Part shown: positions 50,046 through 53,793 of the stretch, piece after piece
Numbering within the stretch: the first letter of the stretch is position 1
Layout: each line of letters begins with the position of its first letter
Assembly: GCF_000750005.1 (NCBI RefSeq)
Contig: NZ_JPYA01000034.1
Span: forward strand, 1-53,793
DNA from: Geobacillus icigianus
Lineage (GTDB): Bacteria; Bacillota; Bacilli; Bacillales; Anoxybacillaceae
Direction of reading: 5' to 3'
DNA length: 53,793 nucleotides
The notes under the pieces: generated by a model
Told to the model about the DNA's origin: nothing
What the model saw: only the letters and a program-made list of their open reading frames with translations
Databases searched by the model: none
Made by a program: the position numbers and the translations under genes

Positions 50046-51305
50046 ATGTCCCATAAAAAACGATTGCTCGAGAATTTCTTTTCTTTGGCAACTTTACAGG
50101 GGTTCAACTATATACTTCCTTTACTTACACTGCCTTATTTAGTAAGGGTCTTAGGGCCAGCCAACTATGGGTTAATTGCATTTGCCCAATCATTTATTCA
50201 GTTTTTCGTTATTTTCGTTGACTATGGATTTAACCTGTCTGCTACAAATCAAATTGCTGTTTATAGAGAGGATAGGGAAAAGGTTCAAAGAATTTTCAGT
50301 ACAGTGATAGCGATCAAAACTCTTTTCGCGGTAATCGGTTTTGCGGTACTGTGCTTATTAGTCTTCTTAGTGCCAAAATTCCAAGAACATAAATTAGTAT
50401 ATATTCTTACATTTGGAACGGTTATTGGCAATGTCTTATTTCCTGTCTGGTTTTTCCAAGGAATGGAGAGGATGAGGTACATAACCGTTCTAAATATTAT
50501 TTCAAAAACACTGTTTACGGCAGGTGTGTTTTTATTGGTAAAGCAACGGGATCATATACTATTGGTTCCTTTGCTCAACTCTCTCGGAACGATGTTAGTC
50601 GGAATTCTGTCTCTAGTCATGATCAAAGGAACGTTTGGTATACATGTTGTTCTCCCTGGCTGGAGCGATGTGAAGCATCAGTTAAAAGAAGGATGGCATG
50701 TATTCATTTCGACAGTGGCTATTAGTCTATATACTATCAGTAATACGTTCATCCTTGGTCTATTTACCAATAATACGATTGTTGGATATTATGCTAGTGC
50801 CGAGAAAATCATCAATGCTGCAAATGGGATGATCAATCCCGTCTCACAGGCGATTTATCCATATATTAGCCGATTAATATTAGGAAACTATGAAAAAGGA
50901 CTAATATTTATAAGAAAGATTTTACTTATAATCAGCAGTTGTACACTTATAATATCTTTCGGGATTTTTATGCTTGCGGACGGCATTGTGGACATCGCAT
51001 TAGGAGATCATTATAAGCCATCCGTCATAGTTTTGGAAATTCTGTCCTTTTTGCCTTTTGTGATAGGACTGAGCAATATTTTAGGGATTCAGACAATGCT
51101 GACGTTAGGGTATAAGAAAGCTTTCTCCAACATTTTAATGTTAGCGAGTGTTCTAAATATTTCCTTAGCCGTTTTTTTGGTTCCTATTTGGCAGCATGTA
51201 GGAACAGCTATTGGAGTTGTTATTTCGGAACTTTTTGTGACTTCGGCCATGTTCGTTTATTTGTATTCGAAAGGGATTAAACTTCTGGAGGGTAAACATG
51301 TTTGA
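50046..51305 (+). CDS. Wzx-type polysaccharide flippase
   Basis: A 419-residue protein of the polysaccharide-transporter (MATE-like) family with about 12 helices. The N-terminus (ENFFSLATLQGFNYILPLLTLPYLVRVLGPANYGLIAFAQSF) is typical of Wzx flippases, which turn lipid-linked oligosaccharide repeat units across the membrane. ATG 50046 has AGGAGA eight bases upstream; ATG 50025 is an in-frame alternative. It overlaps the mutase gene by eight bases. AT-rich, as the rest of this locus. A Wzx flippase together with Wzz- and Wzy/WaaL-like proteins suggests a Wzy-dependent type of assembly. Confidence 0.92.
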   Translation: MSHKKRLLENFFSLATLQGFNYILPLLTLPYLVRVLGPANYGLIAFAQSFIQFFVIFVDYGFNLSATNQIAVYREDREKVQRIFSTVIAIKTLFAVIGFAVLCLLVFLVPKFQEHKLVYILTFGTVIGNVLFPVWFFQGMERMRYITVLNIISKTLFTAGVFLLVKQRDHILLVPLLNSLGTMLVGILSLVMIKGTFGIHVVLPGWSDVKHQLKEGWHVFISTVAISLYTISNTFILGLFTNNTIVGYYASAEKIINAANGMINPVSQAIYPYISRLILGNYEKGLIFIRKILLIISSCTLIISFGIFMLADGIVDIALGDHYKPSVIVLEILSFLPFVIGLSNILGIQTMLTLGYKKAFSNILMLASVLNISLAVFLVPIWQHVGTAIGVVISELFVTSAMFVYLYSKGIKLLEGKHV

Positions 51306-52449
51306 TTATGTGATCATTGGAACAGGATTTGCCGGCAGTGTATTGGCAGAACGAATTGCAACGCAGTTAAACAAGAAAGTATTAATGATTGAAAAACGCA
51401 ATCATATTGGTGGAAACGCATATGACTCCTATGACAGCCAGGGCATTTTAATTCATAACTACGGCCCACATATTTTTCATACAAAGGTAAAGAAGGTTTG
51501 GGATTATTTATCAAACTTTACGGAGTGGCATTTATATCATCATAAAGTGCTAGGGGTCATTGATGGGAAAAAAGTGCCTATTCCATTTAACTTGAATTCA
51601 ATTCATCAAGTTTTCCCTAAAAGTTTAGCAGAACGTTTAGAGAAAAAGCTGATTGAAAACTTTGGCTATAATAAAAAAGTGCCTATCTTAAAATTGCGAG
51701 AAGTAGAAGACCCAGATCTGAAATTTTTAGCTGATTATATATATGAAAAGGTGTTCCTTGGCTATACAACAAAGCAATGGGGAGTGACACCGGAAGAATT
51801 GGATCCCTCTGTTACAGGGCGAGTGCCTGTGTATATTAGCCGGGATGATCGCTACTTTCAAGATCCTTATCAAGGAATGCCGAAAGAAGGGTATACGAAA
51901 CTATTTGAAAGAATGTTGGATCATGAAAACATTAAGATTTTGCTAAACACTGATTACAAAGAGGTGCTGGAATTTAACTTTGAAACAGGCGAGGCCAGCC
52001 TATTTGGGAAAAAATTTAACGGGGAGATTGTTTATACCGGTCCCATTGATTACTTTTTTGATTATAAATTTGGACCGTTGCCTTATCGTTCACTAAACTT
52101 TGTATTTGAACAGTTTAATCAAGAGCAAGTGCAAGAAGTGGGGACGGTCAACTATCCCAATGACTATAATTTTACGAGGATTACAGAATTCAAACATTTA
52201 ACTAATCAAATTTCCGATAAAACAACAACAGTAAAAGAGTTTTCTCAGGAGTATATCCCAGGAAAAAACATACCGTATTATCCTATTAAGAATGAACAGA
52301 ATTTAGAACTGTATAGGTTGTATAAAGAAGAAGCAAGAAAATATGAGAATCTAATTTTTATCGGGCGTTTGGCTGAGTATCAGTATTATGATATGGACAT
52401 GGTGGTGGCTAAGGCAATAAGAGTATTTGAGGAAAAAATAAAAATATGA
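51298..52449 (+). CDS. glf: UDP-galactopyranose mutase
   Basis: A 383-residue flavoenzyme. The FAD-binding N-terminus reads YVIIGTGFAGSVLAERIA, then IEKRNHIGGNAYD, YGPHIFHT, FLGYTTKQWGVTPEELDPSVTGRVPV and the C-terminal IFIGRLAEYQYYDMDMVVAKA. It converts UDP-galactopyranose to UDP-galactofuranose. Its presence with a GlfT-like glycosyltransferase just downstream argues that the surface glycan contains galactofuranose. It overlaps the flippase gene by eight bases, which suggests translational coupling. Confidence 0.96.
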   Translation: MFDYVIIGTGFAGSVLAERIATQLNKKVLMIEKRNHIGGNAYDSYDSQGILIHNYGPHIFHTKVKKVWDYLSNFTEWHLYHHKVLGVIDGKKVPIPFNLNSIHQVFPKSLAERLEKKLIENFGYNKKVPILKLREVEDPDLKFLADYIYEKVFLGYTTKQWGVTPEELDPSVTGRVPVYISRDDRYFQDPYQGMPKEGYTKLFERMLDHENIKILLNTDYKEVLEFNFETGEASLFGKKFNGEIVYTGPIDYFFDYKFGPLPYRSLNFVFEQFNQEQVQEVGTVNYPNDYNFTRITEFKHLTNQISDKTTTVKEFSQEYIPGKNIPYYPIKNEQNLELYRLYKEEARKYENLIFIGRLAEYQYYDMDMVVAKAIRVFEEKIKI

Positions 52450-52471
52450 CTACAAAAGGTGAGAAAGTAAA

Positions 52472-53413
52472 GTGGAAACAGTATGTGCAGTAATTGTAAC
52501 TTATAATCGACTGGAAATGCTAAAAGAATGCATTGATGCTTTATTAAAACAAACGTATACATTAGATGGTATAATAATTATAAATAACAATAGTACAGAT
52601 GGAACAAAAGAATATTTAGATGATGTCGTAAAGGAAAATAAAAAAATTCAAGCAATACACTTGGATGAAAATGTTGGAGGAGCTGGAGGATTTCACGTCG
52701 GTGTAAAAGAAGCTTTTGAGCGGGGATATGATTGGATTTGGATAATGGATGACGATGCGGAGCCGCGTACAGATTGCTTAAAGATTCTGATGGATTTTGT
52801 TTACAGACATAAGGATGTAGGTTTTGTCGCTCCACTAATTGTTAATAAATATTCTGGTAAAATTCAAAACTACCACCATAAGAGGCTTAATAGAACACTA
52901 ACAAGGGATATACCAATATCTTTGGAATTTATAGATAGCCAAAAAGTGATCGAGTTAGATGCAAATGCATTTGTTGGCCCGCTAATTTCTAAAGCGGCGG
53001 TAGAGACGGTTGGTTTTCCACGACATGATTTTTTTATTTGGCTTGATGATACGGAATATACCTATAGAATAAAACAAAAAACGAACAGTTTTTTAATCAC
53101 AGATGCTGTGATTTTTCATAAAGACGGAATAGCTCCTATTGATTCGATCAGAAATTTCTGGAAAGTTTGTTACGGGCTAAGAAATAGAAGTCTTTGGATT
53201 AACTCAGAACTAAGAGGAGTAAATTTATTTATTGGGCATTTATGTTTATTATTGGAGTTTATTAGGCTTTCATTGTGGATTATGCTGAAAATGAAGTGGA
53301 AGCACAATAGAATTTTAGGTCTTAAATATTTAATTCGGACACTATTTTGTTCTTATAGAAGAATAAGTGGGAGATTTATTGATCCTTCTGAGTATTTGAG
53401 AACTCTTAGATAA
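52472..53413 (+). CDS. Family 2 glycosyltransferase, galactofuranosyltransferase-like
   Basis: A 313-residue GT2. The GT-A domain starts CAVIVTYNRLEMLKECIDALL and has the NVGGAGGFHVGVKEAFERGYD and WIMDDDAEP motifs typical of GlfT1-like and related rhamnosyl/galactofuranosyl transferases, and FIWLDDTEYTYRI as the likely base region. A C-terminal helix pair (about 250-275) may bind the membrane. GTG 52472 follows AAGGTGAG. Being directly downstream of glf, it probably uses UDP-galactofuranose; acceptor unknown. Confidence 0.88.
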   Translation: METVCAVIVTYNRLEMLKECIDALLKQTYTLDGIIIINNNSTDGTKEYLDDVVKENKKIQAIHLDENVGGAGGFHVGVKEAFERGYDWIWIMDDDAEPRTDCLKILMDFVYRHKDVGFVAPLIVNKYSGKIQNYHHKRLNRTLTRDIPISLEFIDSQKVIELDANAFVGPLISKAAVETVGFPRHDFFIWLDDTEYTYRIKQKTNSFLITDAVIFHKDGIAPIDSIRNFWKVCYGLRNRSLWINSELRGVNLFIGHLCLLLEFIRLSLWIMLKMKWKHNRILGLKYLIRTLFCSYRRISGRFIDPSEYLRTLR

Positions 53414-53441
53414 ATGAGTTTTTAACTATTGAGGTGAGATA

Positions 53442-53793
53442 GTGAGGGTTTTGTATATTTCTGGAGCCTTTCCACCAATGAAATGCGGAGTGGGAGATTA
53501 TTTATATCAGCTACTATCCGAGATGGGAAAGATGAGAAATTTAAATATCTCTTTAATCACATCTTCTGAATGCATAGAGCAAATGCAAGGCGTGTCTATA
53601 TACCCTATAATCAAGCGTTGGGATTTTACGGCTTTTCCACAGATAATAAAAACTGTGAGCAAAATTAGACCTGATATTGTGCATATTCAATATCCGACAA
53701 TTGGTTATAAAAAATATTTATTCCCTTCTTTTCTCCCGGTTTTATTGAAGGTATTAGGAGTTAAAAAAATTGTTCAAACATGGCATGAACCAT
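53442..53793 (+). CDS. Family 4 glycosyltransferase, N-terminal part (cut by window end)
   Basis: The frame runs from GTG 53442 (GAGGTGAG just upstream) to the window end. The start RVLYISGAFPPMKCGVGDYLYQLLSEM and DIVHIQYPTIGYKK match the N-terminal domain of GT-B glycosyltransferases of family 4. Only about 117 residues are present, so the sugar and acceptor cannot be inferred. It continues the glycan locus. Confidence 0.8.
   Translation, partial: MRVLYISGAFPPMKCGVGDYLYQLLSEMGKMRNLNISLITSSECIEQMQGVSIYPIIKRWDFTAFPQIIKTVSKIRPDIVHIQYPTIGYKKYLFPSFLPVLLKVLGVKKIVQTWHEP

Overview
The window looks like a chromosomal segment of a thermophilic Bacillaceae species, most likely Geobacillus or a close relative. 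The clearest pointers are an S-layer protein whose first ~270 residues read like the SbsC cell-wall-binding domain of G. stearothermophilus, the ywpF/ssbB neighbourhood known from Bacillus, a class D sortase with an LPXTA-type substrate, and AGGAGG-type ribosome binding sites with frequent TTG and GTG starts. No rRNA, tRNA, CRISPR array or intact insertion sequence was seen.

Layout. 1-2.2 kb: an AT-rich MacB-like ABC transporter between two small membrane-protein genes. 2.2-3 kb: no supported gene. 3-5.2 kb: an RpiR-type regulator divergent from a GH4 6-phospho-glycosidase. 5.3-10.2 kb: a decayed sugar-sensing and sugar-uptake locus. It holds a membrane-anchored sugar-binding protein, a sensor kinase cut off after its HAMP domain and fused at its stop codon to a headless ABC permease, and an intact second permease; two fragments of an Rpn-type nuclease gene flank it. 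10.4-11.2 kb: an alpha/beta hydrolase.

11.3-21.4 kb, all on the minus strand: an organosulfur-type operon. It has three luciferase-like flavin monooxygenases (NtaA/DszA, DszA and SsuD types), one acyl-CoA-dehydrogenase-like (DszC/SfnB type) monooxygenase, a complete methionine-type ABC importer (metNIQ) inside the operon, a small unknown protein, a LysR regulator and an SsuE-type FMN reductase. The likely logic is import of an organosulfur compound, cleavage by FMNH2-dependent oxygenases fed by the reductase, and control by LysR.

21.9-25.6 kb: a ROK fructokinase, then a TetR regulator with an MFS drug exporter behind a promoter bracketed by two TetR-type operators. 25.8-29.3 kb: DUF779 protein and aldehyde dehydrogenase, separated by an AT-richer beta-propeller-like gene. 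29.7-36.7 kb: two small unknowns, an aspartokinase, a sortase D/LPETA surface-protein pair, ywpF and ssbB. 37-40.5 kb: an XRE regulator, an unknown, a four-repeat peptidoglycan-binding NlpC/P60 hydrolase and a secreted unknown. 40.9-43.6 kb: the S-layer gene with a long stem-loop in its leader.

44 kb to the end: a surface-glycan locus, mostly visibly AT-richer than the rest. It contains a TPR protein, O-antigen-ligase-like protein, Wzz-like protein, an AAA ATPase of unknown role, GC-richer galU, Wzx flippase, UDP-galactopyranose mutase, a GT2 resembling galactofuranosyltransferases and a GT4 cut by the window end.

Two interspersed repeat families stand out in the intergenic spaces. One is ~130-140 bp long, bounded by CTAG, with inverted ends, and found as single, tandem and inverted copies. 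The other is ~73 bp, with a GGAT-GAAA-ATCC hairpin and paired changes between copies that suggest a folded RNA or DNA structure. They are the best candidates for something undescribed.
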